From contig NZ_FCOE02000029.1 in NCBI RefSeq assembly GCF_001544915.2, forward strand, positions 1 to 64,000: 64,000 bases of DNA, written 5' to 3'. Position 1 is the first letter of the stretch; each line of letters begins with the position of its first letter. This stretch comes from Caballeronia pedi (GTDB lineage Bacteria; Pseudomonadota; Gammaproteobacteria; Burkholderiales; Burkholderiaceae). The notes beneath the pieces are model-generated. The model ran no database searches and had not been told where the DNA came from. It was given only the letters and a program-made list of their open reading frames with translations. Positions 52,320 through 61,535 of this stretch are shown here, one piece after another. Made by a program: the position numbers and the translations under genes.

Positions 52320-53570
52320 TCAATGCAACGCATCGCGTCTCGCGAGCGGCTTGAAGAGGCGACTCCATGCGAGGCTGACAAGTATCGTCGCGCAGCCTCC
52401 GACGACCACCGAACCCACGACGCCGAAAGACGCAGCCGTCAGGCCGGATTCGAATTCGCCGAGTTGATTGCTCGCGCCGATGAACAGCGTGTTCACCGCG
52501 GCGACGCGTCCACGCATGCGATCCGGCGTTTCCAGTTGAACCAGCGTTTGCCTCACGATCACGCTGATCGTGTCGGCCCCGCCCGAAATCGCCAGCAACA
52601 ACAGCGAGACCGAAAACGACCGCGACAGCCCGAAGCCGACGATGGCGCAACCGTAAATGGCGACGGCGACCAGCAGCTTCTTGCCGACTCCGCTGATGAT
52701 CGAACGTCGGGAGAGAAAGAGACCGACGCATAGCGCGCCCACCGCCGGCGCGGAGCGCAGCAACCCGAGGCCTTGCGGCCCGACATGCAGAATCTGTTTC
52801 GCGTAGACCGGCAGCAACGCGGTAGCGCCACCGAACAGCACCGCGAACAGATCGAGCGAGATGCCGCCGAGCAACAGCGGATTGCCCCAGATGAAGCGCA
52901 GTCCCGCGAGAATCGTATTCGCCGTGACAGGTTCACGCGGCGGCGGAACGTAGTCGTAACGGACCCATGCGTACATCACGGCGCTGACGCAGAAGAGCAC
53001 TGCGCTCGTCAGATAGACCGCGATGACGCTGACCGCAAACAGCATCCCGCCGATCGCGGGACCGGCGATGACGGAAATCTGCTGGACCACGGTGCCGAGC
53101 GCCATCGATCGCGCGAGCAGTTTCTGCGGAACGAGCATCGGCAGGAGCGCCTGCTGGCCCGCCATCTGAAACGGCCGGATCGCACCGAGCGCGAGCGACA
53201 GTCCGAGCAGCACGTCGCGCGTCATGCTGTGGCCGACCGTGGCGATGACGAGCAACGCCGCGATGACGGCCTGCACCGCGAGACAGGCCGCGACCATGCG
53301 TCCGCGATGCATCCGGTCGGCGCAATGACCGGCGACGAGCGTCGTGGCGAGCCCCGGAACGAACTGAAAGAGCCCGACCAGACCGAGGTCCCACGCGCTC
53401 GACGTCAGGTCGTACATGTGCCAGCTGATCGCCAGCATCAGCATCTGCTGGGCCGAAATCGACCCGAAGCGAGCGATGAGAAATCGCCTCAGCGGCGCGT
53501 GGCGAAGCAGCGAGGTTTCATCGGTACGCGCCTCCACGGACGACGACGACGAATCGCGTGAAGGCGTCAT
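52320..53570 (-). CDS. MFS transporter, DHA3/EntS-like
   Basis: A 416-residue carrier with about twelve membrane segments, of the branch that includes EntS and MefA: RFLIARFGSISAQQMLMLAISWHMYDLTSSAWDLGLVGLFQFVPGLATTLVAGHCADRMHRGRMV covers helices 1-2 and the loop motif, and QTLVQLETPDRMRGRVAAVNTLFIGASNQLGEFESG is typical of the second half. Such proteins usually export small molecules. It starts 9 bp after the stop of the decarboxylase-like gene, so it is the last gene of the aromatic cluster and may expel an intermediate or analogue. Confidence 0.78.
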   Translation of the reverse strand: MTPSRDSSSSSVEARTDETSLLRHAPLRRFLIARFGSISAQQMLMLAISWHMYDLTSSAWDLGLVGLFQFVPGLATTLVAGHCADRMHRGRMVAACLAVQAVIAALLVIATVGHSMTRDVLLGLSLALGAIRPFQMAGQQALLPMLVPQKLLARSMALGTVVQQISVIAGPAIGGMLFAVSVIAVYLTSAVLFCVSAVMYAWVRYDYVPPPREPVTANTILAGLRFIWGNPLLLGGISLDLFAVLFGGATALLPVYAKQILHVGPQGLGLLRSAPAVGALCVGLFLSRRSIISGVGKKLLVAVAIYGCAIVGFGLSRSFSVSLLLLAISGGADTISVIVRQTLVQLETPDRMRGRVAAVNTLFIGASNQLGEFESGLTAASFGVVGSVVVGGCATILVSLAWSRLFKPLARRDALH

Positions 53571-53579
53571 TCCGGGCGC

Positions 53580-54464
53580 TTATCCGAGCGAACCAGTGAC
53601 ATCGTCGAACAGCTCATCGACGGACAGGCGACGCGGAATGATCTTCTGGTCCAACGCCCAGTCGACCGCCAGTTGCAGCCCCTTGCGGTTCGCTTCCAGC
53701 CCGATCGGCGGAAACACGGCAGGCACGCTCTCAGCGCTCGCACGGCTCTCGACGATCATCCGATACAGCTCGCGAACGATATCGGGCCGCTCCTTCGACA
53801 GCTTCTCGTGCACCACGAACATATGATTGATCGGCACCACGCCGGAACGCGAGAACCAGTCCTTCGCGGCGGCGTGCGCGTCGGGGACGAGCGTGCGCAC
53901 GCGCTCGTCCTTCGGCATGTCCTCGCCGAGCAGCGCGGCGGCGAGCTGCCCGTCGAGCATCATCTGCGGAATCGACGAGCCTGCCGGCAGGCGCTGGCAG
54001 TTCTGCGGATCGCTGTATTCCGCGAGATGGCCATCGCCGAGTGTCATCCATGTGACCTTGTCGAGATCGACGCCGTATTCGTGGCGCAGGATGCCGCGAA
54101 TCCACAGCGCGGTCGTTTGCGTGTAGGTCCGCACGCCGACCTTCTTGCCCTCGATGTCCTTCGGATCGATATGACCGAAATCGATGTTGTAGCCGGCGCA
54201 GTGATGCTGAAAACGTCCGGAAATCGGCGTCGGCAGCAGCACGTACGGCTTTCCGTACGCCTTCGCCTGCAGGAACGTGACGATCGCGAGTTCACCGGCG
54301 TCGAACTTGCTTTCGCGCACCATTGCCTTGAAACCGTTGTGCGCGGGCGTCGGTCCGCAGTAGTCGAGCGTCACGAGGTCCGAGCGCACGCGTCCTTCGC
54401 GCATCGCTTTGGTCACCGCGTACTCGGCCAGGTTGACGCGCAAGGTCGTCTGCGTCGTTGTCAT
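53580..54464 (-). CDS. 4,5-dihydroxyphthalate decarboxylase-like protein (SBP-fold), copy 1
   Basis: A 294-residue protein with a type-II periplasmic-binding-protein fold like that of 4,5-dihydroxyphthalate decarboxylase (Pht5) and of NMT1/ABC solute receptors. Key stretches are FDAGELAIVTFLQAKAYGKPYVLLPTPISGRFQHHCAGYN, DIEGKKVGVRTYTQTTALWIRGIL, LPAGSSIPQMMLDGQLAAALLG and PINHMFVVHEKLSKERPDIVRELYRMI. There is no signal peptide, so a cytosolic enzyme is more likely than a receptor. The ATG at 54464 has AAGGA; a GTG at 54473 is possible. A second copy lies at 58841-59812. Confidence 0.7.
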   Translation of the reverse strand: MTTTQTTLRVNLAEYAVTKAMREGRVRSDLVTLDYCGPTPAHNGFKAMVRESKFDAGELAIVTFLQAKAYGKPYVLLPTPISGRFQHHCAGYNIDFGHIDPKDIEGKKVGVRTYTQTTALWIRGILRHEYGVDLDKVTWMTLGDGHLAEYSDPQNCQRLPAGSSIPQMMLDGQLAAALLGEDMPKDERVRTLVPDAHAAAKDWFSRSGVVPINHMFVVHEKLSKERPDIVRELYRMIVESRASAESVPAVFPPIGLEANRKGLQLAVDWALDQKIIPRRLSVDELFDDVTGSLG

Positions 54465-54495
54465 GGTTCTCACTCCTTTTGCTTGGCTTTTCTAA

Positions 54496-56046
54496 TTAAA
54501 GTCTGACCTCGATCAAACTCGGACCCGGCTCTCGTGCCGAATCGACCAACGCCTTGTGGAAACTCTCCGCCGTCTCGACGGCCACGGCCGGCACGCCCAT
54601 GCTCTTCGCCATCGCGAGCCAGTCGATGCTCGGCTTGTCGATATCGATCATCGAGAGCGCGCGTTCACCCGGCGCGCCAGCGCCCATGTTGGCGTATTCG
54701 GCCTTCAGGATCGCGTAGCTGTTGTTCGCGAAGATGATGGTCGTCACGTTGAGCCCCTCGCGCGCCTGCGTCCAGAGCGACTGAATGGTGTACATCGCGC
54801 TGCCGTCGCCGACCATGCAGAACACGCGCCGGTCAGGACACGCGAGCGCCGCGCCGGTCGCCACGGGTGTCGCATAACCGATCGAGCCGCCCATGTTGTT
54901 GATGAGATCGTGCGGCAGCGCGCCCATCGTCAGGCTCATCGACTCGCGCCCCGTCGTCAGCGACTCGTCCACGACGATGCAATGCTCGGGCAACGCCGCG
55001 GCCAGTGCGTGAGCGATGCTCGTCGGGTTGAGCGCGCCGGTCGGCTTCGGCGTCTCGATGCGTGGCTGGAGCACGGGCGCCGTGTTGGTCCCGCCGAGCG
55101 CCTGCAGGAGCATGTCGAAAGCAATTTCGCTATCCTCATCGTCGTCGACGAGCGTATGCAGGAGCGTGCCTTCTGCTTTCAGCAGGCTCGGCTTGTCCGG
55201 ATACGCGAAGAAGGCCACCGGCTCGCGCGTCTCGACGGTGATGATGTGCCTGAAGTCCTTGAGGAACGCCGTGGCCTGCGCGACTGCATACGGAATGCGC
55301 GCGAGCGGCACCCGACCCGCGCCGCGCTCGATGCGCGCGGTGAAGAACTGCGAGCCCAGAGTCGCGCCGGTCGCCGCGGCCACGCGGCCCGCCTTGTCGA
55401 GCGCCGCGCCGCGCGTTGCCTTGTTGGCGAGGACGATCAGCGTCGGCTCGCCCGAGCGCAACACGCGCGCGATGTGCTCGATGCGCGCGGTGGACGGCGC
55501 TTTGTGCGCATCGGCGCGAACGGGCGACGTAGCGGGCGTTGCGGTCACGGTCTGCCAGGAGGTATCGCCGGGCAGTATCAGCGTGGCGATCTGTCCCGGA
55601 TGCTCGCTCGCCTTCGACACCGCCTGCGCCGCATCCCACGCGATGGTGTCCGGCGATTCCGCGCGGCGCACCCAATGGCTCAGCGGCCGCGCGAGACCTT
55701 CGATGTCGGAGGTCAGCGGCGGATCGTACTTGAGATGCGACACCGAATGCTCGCCGACGACGTTGACCATGCCAGACGACGCACGCTTCGCGTTGTGGAT
55801 GTTCGCAAGGCCGTTCGCCAGGCCCGGCCCCAGATGCAGCAGCGTCGACGCGGGCGTGTCCTTCATCCGGTACCAGCCATCGGCGGCGCCGGTGGCCACG
55901 CCTTCGAAGAGACACAGCACGCTGCGCATCTTCGGATTGTTGCCGAGCGCGGCGAGAAAATGCATCTCCGAGGTGCCCGGATTGGCGAAGCAGATGTCCA
56001 CGCCCTGCCCGACCAGCGTCGCGACGAGACTTTCGGCGCCGTTCAT
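54496..56046 (-). CDS. Thiamine-diphosphate enzyme (IlvB/benzoylformate decarboxylase-like)
   Basis: A 516-residue ThDP enzyme. The cofactor-activating Glu48 is in CLFEGVATGAADGW and the ThDP/Mg motif runs from GDG (413-415) to NN (441-442). It is annotated in many genomes as acetolactate synthase large-subunit-like, but there is no small subunit here and it is short for a synthase; decarboxylation or carboligation of a 2-oxo acid is likely. In this cluster it might act on an aldolase-derived or aryl 2-oxo acid. Its ATG overlaps the aldolase stop (TGATG). Confidence 0.78.
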   Translation of the reverse strand: MNGAESLVATLVGQGVDICFANPGTSEMHFLAALGNNPKMRSVLCLFEGVATGAADGWYRMKDTPASTLLHLGPGLANGLANIHNAKRASSGMVNVVGEHSVSHLKYDPPLTSDIEGLARPLSHWVRRAESPDTIAWDAAQAVSKASEHPGQIATLILPGDTSWQTVTATPATSPVRADAHKAPSTARIEHIARVLRSGEPTLIVLANKATRGAALDKAGRVAAATGATLGSQFFTARIERGAGRVPLARIPYAVAQATAFLKDFRHIITVETREPVAFFAYPDKPSLLKAEGTLLHTLVDDDEDSEIAFDMLLQALGGTNTAPVLQPRIETPKPTGALNPTSIAHALAAALPEHCIVVDESLTTGRESMSLTMGALPHDLINNMGGSIGYATPVATGAALACPDRRVFCMVGDGSAMYTIQSLWTQAREGLNVTTIIFANNSYAILKAEYANMGAGAPGERALSMIDIDKPSIDWLAMAKSMGVPAVAVETAESFHKALVDSAREPGPSLIEVRL

Positions 56047-56903
56047 CAGTAACCTGCCAGTTCGCGTGCGAGACCGACCACGCCGTAGGTGCGCGCGGGC
56101 GCCGACATCAGGAAGCGATAGCCCTCCTCCTGCAAGCGGCGATGATTCTTCGCCGTGACATGCGGATTGCCGACCACGACCTTGTGCTTGTGGCACGTAT
56201 CCACGATCTGGCGCATCGCGGCGACGACTTCCGGATGATCGTACTGACGCGGCAGCCCGAGTTCCTGGCTGAGGTCGCCCTCGCCGATCAGAATGAAGCC
56301 GATGCCCGGCACGTTGGCGAGGATGTCATCGAGGTTGTCGATCGCCTGGGTGCTCTCACACATCAGCCCGACGAGGATTTCGCCCTGCGGCGCGAGCGGC
56401 CAGACATCGGCCTTCTCGTAGTAATCCTGCATCGACAGGCCCCAATAGCGCGCCGCGTTCGCGGGACCATCGCCGCGAACACCCTTGGGTTCGTAAAGCG
56501 GCGCGTTCTTCGGCCGCGCATAACGGCACGACGCGACGGCGTTATACGCCTGCTCGACCGTCGCCACGTGCGGCCAGATCACGCCATAGGCGCCGCGATC
56601 GAGCACCTGCTTGGCGAAGCTCTGGTTCATCTCGGCGCCGTTCGCGGGAATGCGCGCGAGCGGCGTCACCTTGGGCGCAACGGATCCAGACTCGGCAATC
56701 TGCTTGCGGCTGAGCATGTACTGCAACGCGTCGCCGAGCGCGCTCACGTCGTACGGGTTGTGCTCCATCTCGAACACGATGCCGTCATATGGCGAATCGC
56801 TCATCTCGATGGCGGTCTGCTTGTCGAGCTTGGCGAAAGCGGCGTGCGCGGCCTTGCCCGATTCGAAGGCGCGAATGATGCTGTTCAGGCGGATGTTGGA
56901 CAT
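56046..56903 (-). CDS. HpcH/HpaI-family aldolase
   Basis: A 285-residue class II pyruvate-type aldolase of the HpcH/HpaI/CitE fold. VTPLARIPANGAEMNQSFAKQVLDRGAYGVIWPHVATVEQA, the LVGLMCESTQAIDNLDDILANVPGIGFILIGEGDLSQELGLP segment with the metal-binding Glu and Asp, and a late Arg/His region are visible. It could cleave a 4-hydroxy-2-oxo acid such as 4-carboxy-4-hydroxy-2-oxoadipate, made by the LigJ-like enzyme nearby, to pyruvate and oxaloacetate; that link is inference. It starts 19 bp after the amidohydrolase stop. Confidence 0.8.
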   Translation of the reverse strand: MSNIRLNSIIRAFESGKAAHAAFAKLDKQTAIEMSDSPYDGIVFEMEHNPYDVSALGDALQYMLSRKQIAESGSVAPKVTPLARIPANGAEMNQSFAKQVLDRGAYGVIWPHVATVEQAYNAVASCRYARPKNAPLYEPKGVRGDGPANAARYWGLSMQDYYEKADVWPLAPQGEILVGLMCESTQAIDNLDDILANVPGIGFILIGEGDLSQELGLPRQYDHPEVVAAMRQIVDTCHKHKVVVGNPHVTAKNHRRLQEEGYRFLMSAPARTYGVVGLARELAGY

Positions 56904-56922
56904 GGTGATCTCTCTTTTTTTC

Positions 56923-57768
56923 TCAGCTCAAAGCCGGATAAAGCGTCTGCGCGGTCTTGCCGAAAATCCATGCGCGGTCTTCCTCGCCGAGGCACGCGAG
57001 ACCTTGCTCGGCCGTCGCGAGAATCTCGCTCAGCCTGCCGGGCGAGGTCGGGAAGTTCGAGCCCCACGCCAGACGCTGTGCACCGAAGGCCTCGGCCACG
57101 CGTGGGAAAAACGTTTCAGCGCTCGCCTTCTCCTTCTTCACGTCGCCGAAGATGCGCGGCGTGAGCTTCATATAAACGTTCGGCAGATCGGCGAGCTCGA
57201 ACAGGCTGGCGGCGTTGGCGTACGGCGGGCCATCGAGCACATCGGGACGCGCGAGGTGATCGAGAATGATGTTCACCGTCGGGAACTTCGTGGCAAGCAT
57301 GCGTACTTGCGGCAGTCCGACCGGTCCGGTCTGGATGCACATGGGCAGCTTAAGCTCGGCGAGCATCTCCCACGCCTTGAACGACTTCGGGTTATCGAGT
57401 TCGCTGGGATCGAAATCCTTGGTCGATCCGCCGGTGAAGATACGCAGACCCGCCAGGCCCTTGTCGGCCCAGCCCTTGATGACCGCGGGCACGTCGTCGG
57501 CCAGCATGTCGACGGAACCCACCGCGATGAGCCGGTCCTTGTACTGATTGCAGCCGTCGACGACATAGCTGTTGTCGAAGCCATACGTCGTCGACGAATG
57601 CACGACCGCCGCCTTCGCGACGCCCGCTTCGTCCATCGCCGCGATCAATGCCTCGACCGTATTGGGCCTTTCCTGCGACCAGTCCGAACGCTTGCCGAAG
57701 AGCGGCGCGGGCGGATAGCGCTTCTCGTCATCCGAGATGATATGAGGATGAATGTCGATGATGTTCAT
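56923..57768 (-). CDS. Amidohydrolase family 2 protein (LigI/PDC-hydrolase-like), copy A
   Basis: A 281-residue TIM-barrel metal-dependent hydrolase. The metal motif is DIHPH (Asp5, His7, His9), with ILDHLARPD (His near the end of strand 6), and SNFPTSPGRL replacing the usual ...D-W-P-H end. The superfamily includes 2-pyrone-4,6-dicarboxylate hydrolase (LigI) and aromatic decarboxylases. Together with a LigJ-like hydratase, a lactonase that opens a pyrone is a reasonable guess. A close paralogue, cut by the window edge, lies at 63630-64000. Confidence 0.75.
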   Translation of the reverse strand: MNIIDIHPHIISDDEKRYPPAPLFGKRSDWSQERPNTVEALIAAMDEAGVAKAAVVHSSTTYGFDNSYVVDGCNQYKDRLIAVGSVDMLADDVPAVIKGWADKGLAGLRIFTGGSTKDFDPSELDNPKSFKAWEMLAELKLPMCIQTGPVGLPQVRMLATKFPTVNIILDHLARPDVLDGPPYANAASLFELADLPNVYMKLTPRIFGDVKKEKASAETFFPRVAEAFGAQRLAWGSNFPTSPGRLSEILATAEQGLACLGEEDRAWIFGKTAQTLYPALS

Positions 57769-57792
57769 GATGTCCGTTCAACTCTCGTCGAA

Positions 57793-58818
57793 TCACAGTC
57801 CTTTGGCCTTGAGATGCTGGTCCAGCCGCGGATACACGCGCCGCGCATTGCCTTCGAAGATCGCGTGGCGATCCGCATCGCTCAGCGCCGTGCATGCGTC
57901 GAGGTAGCGCTTGGTGTCGTCGAAGTACTGGCCCGTGTCCGGATCGCGTCCGCGCACTGCGCCGATCATCTCCGAGCCGAACAGCACGTTGCTCGTCGGC
58001 ACGACCTTGGTCAGCAGTTCCACGCCCGGATGGTGATAGACGCAGGTATCGAAGAAGACGTTGTTCAACAGTCCTTCGAGAGGACGTTTGGCCATCTCCA
58101 GCGACATGCCGCGATAACGACCCCAGTGATACGGCACCGCGCCGCCGCCGTGCGGAATGACCAGACGCAGCGTCGGGAAGTCCTTGAACAGATCGCCCTG
58201 CAGCAACTGCATGAACACCGAGGTATCGGCGTTCAGGTAATGCGCGCCGGTGCCGTGATGACACGGGTTGCACGATGCCGCGACGTGGATCATGGCCGGC
58301 ACGTCGAGATCGCACAGCGCCTCGTAGAGCGGATACCACTCGCGGTCGGTGATCGGCTTGCCGGTCCAGTAGCCGCCGCTCGGATCTGGATTCAGGTTGC
58401 AGCCGACAAACCCCATCTCTTCGACACAGCGGCGCAGCTCGGCCACCGAGTTCTTCGGCGGCGCCAGCGGCGACTGCGGCAACTGGCACACCGGCACGAA
58501 GTTGTCCTGGTACAGATCGCAGACGCGGCGCACGAGGTTGTTCGACACCTCGGCCCATTCGAGGCTCGTGCGCTCGTTGCCGAGGTGATGGCTCATGAGA
58601 CCGGCGATCGGCGAGAACAGCGTGAGGTCGCCGCCGCGTTCCTGCTGCAGGCGCAACTGGCCGTTGCCCACGCCTTCGCGGATGTCGTCATCGCTGACAT
58701 GCGCGCCCGAGAGCGGCGGCGCGTTGGCCGGATCGTTGGCCGAGTCGATCTGTTTCGCGCGCCAGTCGCGAAACGATGCAGGGACGGTCGTGAAGTGACC
58801 GTGGCAATCGATGATCAT
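57793..58818 (-). CDS. ligJ: 4-oxalomesaconate hydratase (LigJ-like amidohydrolase 2)
   Basis: A 341-residue amidohydrolase 2 protein strongly like LigJ of Sphingobium: MIIDCHGHFTTVP (metal ligands His6, His8), ISDDDIRE-like start of helix 2, CNLNPDPSGGYWTGKPITDREWYPLYEALCDLDVPAMIHV, FMQLLQGDLFKDFPTLRLVIPHGGGAVPYHWGRYRG, FDTCVYHHPGVELL and FGSEMIGAVRGRDPDTGQYFDDTKRYLDA. LigJ adds water to 4-oxalomesaconate to give 4-carboxy-4-hydroxy-2-oxoadipate in the protocatechuate 4,5-cleavage pathway. It precedes a LigI-like protein and an aldolase, which suits a lower-pathway role. Confidence 0.85.
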   Translation of the reverse strand: MIIDCHGHFTTVPASFRDWRAKQIDSANDPANAPPLSGAHVSDDDIREGVGNGQLRLQQERGGDLTLFSPIAGLMSHHLGNERTSLEWAEVSNNLVRRVCDLYQDNFVPVCQLPQSPLAPPKNSVAELRRCVEEMGFVGCNLNPDPSGGYWTGKPITDREWYPLYEALCDLDVPAMIHVAASCNPCHHGTGAHYLNADTSVFMQLLQGDLFKDFPTLRLVIPHGGGAVPYHWGRYRGMSLEMAKRPLEGLLNNVFFDTCVYHHPGVELLTKVVPTSNVLFGSEMIGAVRGRDPDTGQYFDDTKRYLDACTALSDADRHAIFEGNARRVYPRLDQHLKAKGL

Positions 58819-58840
58819 GTTGCTGTCTTTCCGTATGAAT

Positions 58841-59812
58841 TTAGACGCGGGGATCGACGAACAGCTCGCTCATCGACATGCGGCGCGGCGTCAGGCCCTG
58901 TTTGAACGCGGTGGCTTCGAGCGCTTCGATCGTCTTTCGGTTTTCCTCGATGCCATAGGGCAGCGGATCGTGACCGACGATCTTGCGCAGTTCCAGATAC
59001 TTCTGGTTCTTCTTGTCGTTTAGTTCGCCCGCGTCGAGTTTGGCGAGCCAGTCTTGCTTCGCTTTGTCGAAGGCGTCGTAGATCGACCTGGCGACCCACG
59101 GATGCTCGGCCAGCACCGAGTCCTTCACGACGATCGTGCCGTGCATCGGATACACGCCGGTGCGGGCGTAGTACTCGGCTTCCAGTTCCTCCGCGTTCGG
59201 GAACAGGTCGGGGTAATCGGCTTCCACTTCCTGCCAGCCGCCGGTGGGCGCGCCCGTGCGGCCAATGCCGGCGTTGCCGTGGAAACCCGCCACGAGTTCG
59301 CCCTTGGCCATCATGTCCGCGAGCGAGCTGCCCTCGGGTGCGTGAATCACGTTCGGCGGCAGCTTGAGCTGCGTGACGTGCTCCTCGTCGTCGACGACCC
59401 ACGTCACCTTCGACGGATCGAGACCGAACTCGTCGATCAGCACCTGGCGCGTCCATGCGCCGGTGGTCACCGAGTAAGCGCGCACGCCGACCTTCTTGCC
59501 TTCGAGGTCCTTGGGCGTCTTGATGCCCGCGTCCGGACGCACCAGCAACCCGGAGTGGTGAAAGCGGCGCACCACGAAGATGGGCAGCGCGACGAACGGC
59601 GCGCCGTATGCGCGGGCGATGATGTAAGTCGTCGGCGCGAGTTCGCAGACGTCGAACTCGACATCGCGCACCATGCGGCGAAACGCGCCGATCTGCGGCT
59701 GGACCGTGACGAACTCGGCATCGACGCCTTCGATGGGAATCGAGCCATCGCGAATGGCCGAGGTATGCGGATGCTCGGCAATCGCGAGCTTGAGGTGAAT
59801 CTTGTTTGCCAA
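58841..59812 (-). CDS. 4,5-dihydroxyphthalate decarboxylase-like protein (SBP-fold), copy 2
   Basis: A 323-residue relative of the protein at 53580-54464: FDVCELAPTTYIIARAYGAPFVALPIFVVRRFHHSGLLV, DLEGKKVGVRAYSVTTGAWTRQVLIDEFG and the late ...LYARTGVYPMHGTIVVKDSVLAEHPWVARSIYDAF. No signal peptide. It starts at the TTG at 59812 (on minus), six bases after AAGGAG; a GTG at 59845 lacks such a site. Decarboxylation of a dihydroxyphthalate or similar diacid is possible but unproven. It opens a run of six tightly spaced genes, after a 102-bp gap that may hold their promoter. Confidence 0.7.
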   Translation of the reverse strand: MANKIHLKLAIAEHPHTSAIRDGSIPIEGVDAEFVTVQPQIGAFRRMVRDVEFDVCELAPTTYIIARAYGAPFVALPIFVVRRFHHSGLLVRPDAGIKTPKDLEGKKVGVRAYSVTTGAWTRQVLIDEFGLDPSKVTWVVDDEEHVTQLKLPPNVIHAPEGSSLADMMAKGELVAGFHGNAGIGRTGAPTGGWQEVEADYPDLFPNAEELEAEYYARTGVYPMHGTIVVKDSVLAEHPWVARSIYDAFDKAKQDWLAKLDAGELNDKKNQKYLELRKIVGHDPLPYGIEENRKTIEALEATAFKQGLTPRRMSMSELFVDPRV

Positions 59813-59914
59813 CTTAGTCTCCTTGGGAAAGTAGCCTGTCTGCACGGGTCATCTCGTTGACGTCATGATCTTCCCGCGCCCGTCACCCGTCTATTGAATT
59901 AAGCCGCGCCTCTG

Positions 59915-60931
59915 TTAACCATTCGGTAAAGGCATTACGGATCGGTTAATGCGATGCGCCTTCGACGACTTCGACGTCCCTTGCGCCGTCGCGTCGTGGT
60001 CCGGCCGTAGCTGCCGGGCAGCCTCTTCGAGACACTCGATCATGAGCTGCGCGCTGGGCGTCAGACTGCGATTGCGATTCCACAGCACGCCGGCGGGACG
60101 CAACAGCCTGGGCAGGCTCAACGGAAGCGTGCAAAGCGGCTGAGTGGTGTCGTTGGCGGGCGTGCCGGCCATGACCGCGATGAAATCAGAGATCTGCAAA
60201 TGCGCGCGCGCGACGTGAACCGAGAGCGTCTCGATGTAATTGGTGGTGAGCGGCACGTTATGCGCTTCGAGCGCGCGTTCGAGCGGATCGCGCAGGATCG
60301 AACCCGGCGGCGGCAGAATCCACGGATACGGATGCAGGTCCGCCCACGTCAGGCTCTTTCTGCGCGCGAGCGGATGATGACGGCCCGTCATCAGCGTCAC
60401 CGGTTCTTCGAGCAGTTCCTTTTCCTCGAAGCTGCCGAGCGTATCCGGCGGCGGCAGACGGCCCACGACCAGATCGAGACGGCCTTGCCATAGTTCCGGA
60501 AGCAACGACGCCTTCGTCCCTTCGATCACCATCACGTTGGTGCCGGGTGAGCGATGCTTGAGCAGACTCAGCGCCTGCGGCAGCAACGCGGAGGCCGACG
60601 CCGGCAACATGCCGATGTGAACCTTGCCTTCCGTTCCCGAACTGAGCGCTTTCAGTTCGTCGCGCGCCTGATGCAGGATCGTCAGCATCTCGCGCGCGTG
60701 GCGGATCAGGCAATCGCCGTAGGGCGTGGGCACGAGGCCCTGCGCCGTGCGCGAAAAGAGCGTGAGTCCGATGCCGCGTTCGAGTTCGGCAAGTGACTTC
60801 GATACCGCCGGCAAGGTGACGTGAGTGACATCGGCCACCTGAGTCAGATTGCGATATGTATCGATCGTCACGAGCAGGCGCAGATGCCGCGCCTTCAGGT
60901 TGATTTGCAGATACCAGTCCAGCCCTGACAC
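59915..60931 (-). CDS. LysR-family regulator of the aromatic cluster
   Basis: A 338-residue LysR protein (NLKARHLRLLVTIDTYRNLTQVADVTHVTLPAVSKSLAELERGIGLTLF as the HTH), close in style to the GbpR/PcaQ/LigR-like group. The C-terminal tail is long and polar (HDATAQGTSKSSKAHRINRS). The GTG at 60931 has GGGAGGG upstream. It lies between the CMD gene and the decarboxylase-like gene, in the same direction; the gap after it may contain the promoter it controls. The effector may be a cluster intermediate. Confidence 0.8.
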   Translation of the reverse strand: MSGLDWYLQINLKARHLRLLVTIDTYRNLTQVADVTHVTLPAVSKSLAELERGIGLTLFSRTAQGLVPTPYGDCLIRHAREMLTILHQARDELKALSSGTEGKVHIGMLPASASALLPQALSLLKHRSPGTNVMVIEGTKASLLPELWQGRLDLVVGRLPPPDTLGSFEEKELLEEPVTLMTGRHHPLARRKSLTWADLHPYPWILPPPGSILRDPLERALEAHNVPLTTNYIETLSVHVARAHLQISDFIAVMAGTPANDTTQPLCTLPLSLPRLLRPAGVLWNRNRSLTPSAQLMIECLEEAARQLRPDHDATAQGTSKSSKAHRINRSVMPLPNG

Positions 60932-60977
60932 GTGATGTCCCTCCCACGCCTTATCGATCTGTCCGCGTTCGTTCGCC

Positions 60978-61508
60978 TCAGTCCTTGGGCCGAAGCGCGT
61001 GCAAGGTCATGCCGAGCGAAATCGAAGTGAAATAGCCCACCGTGACGAGCAGTTCGGCGATCACGTCGCGGCCGAGCGCGGTCTCGTATCGTGCGAAACG
61101 GGCATCGTCGATCGCGCCGCCGGCGAGCAGGTCGCAGACGGCCGCGCAGATCAGGCCGAAGCGATCGTCGTCCGTGTCGGGCCGCCGCTTTTCCAGAATG
61201 GCCGTCACCACCGGCTCCGGCACGCCGGACTTCAGCGCGTGCCGCCGATGGTTCGCGATGACATACGGCGCGTTCCAGAACACGGCCGTCGCGAGAATCG
61301 CGACTTCGCTTTCCGCCTCGCTCAGCACCGGCGAACGATCGACGTGCGTGCCGATGATCTCCATGCCTTCGGCCAGACGCGGGTTATGCAGCCAGATGTT
61401 GAACGGCGTGGGGATGCGCCCGCGCCCTTCGCCCAGTCGCGCGATGACCTGCTTCTGTGCATCGCTCGCGCGCTCTGCGTCGATTCGTTCGAGTCGGTCG
61501 TTGGTCAT
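60978..61508 (-). CDS. Carboxymuconolactone decarboxylase (CMD) family protein
   Basis: A 176-residue all-alpha CMD-family protein: PTPFNIWLHNPRLAEGMEIIGTHV, SEAESEVAILATAVFWNAPYVIANHRRHALKSGVPEPVV. It lacks the C-x2-C pair of AhpD, so peroxidase-type activity is unlikely, and it is longer than PcaC. It may be a decarboxylase or a structural helper in this pathway. It lies 27 bp after the TctA-TctB stop and 46 bp before the LysR gene, so the three may be cotranscribed. Confidence 0.75.
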   Translation of the reverse strand: MTNDRLERIDAERASDAQKQVIARLGEGRGRIPTPFNIWLHNPRLAEGMEIIGTHVDRSPVLSEAESEVAILATAVFWNAPYVIANHRRHALKSGVPEPVVTAILEKRRPDTDDDRFGLICAAVCDLLAGGAIDDARFARYETALGRDVIAELLVTVGYFTSISLGMTLHALRPKD

Positions 61509-61535
61509 GCTGTTTCCTTCCAGTCAAAAGGGTTC

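Noticed and set aside
56611..58905. A 764-codon plus-strand open frame opposite the amidohydrolase and aldolase genes
   Set aside because: Typical high-GC antisense frame with strongly biased Arg/His/Asp composition; the minus strand holds conserved enzymes throughout. The same applies to 37863-39701 (minus) and 60999-63212 (plus).
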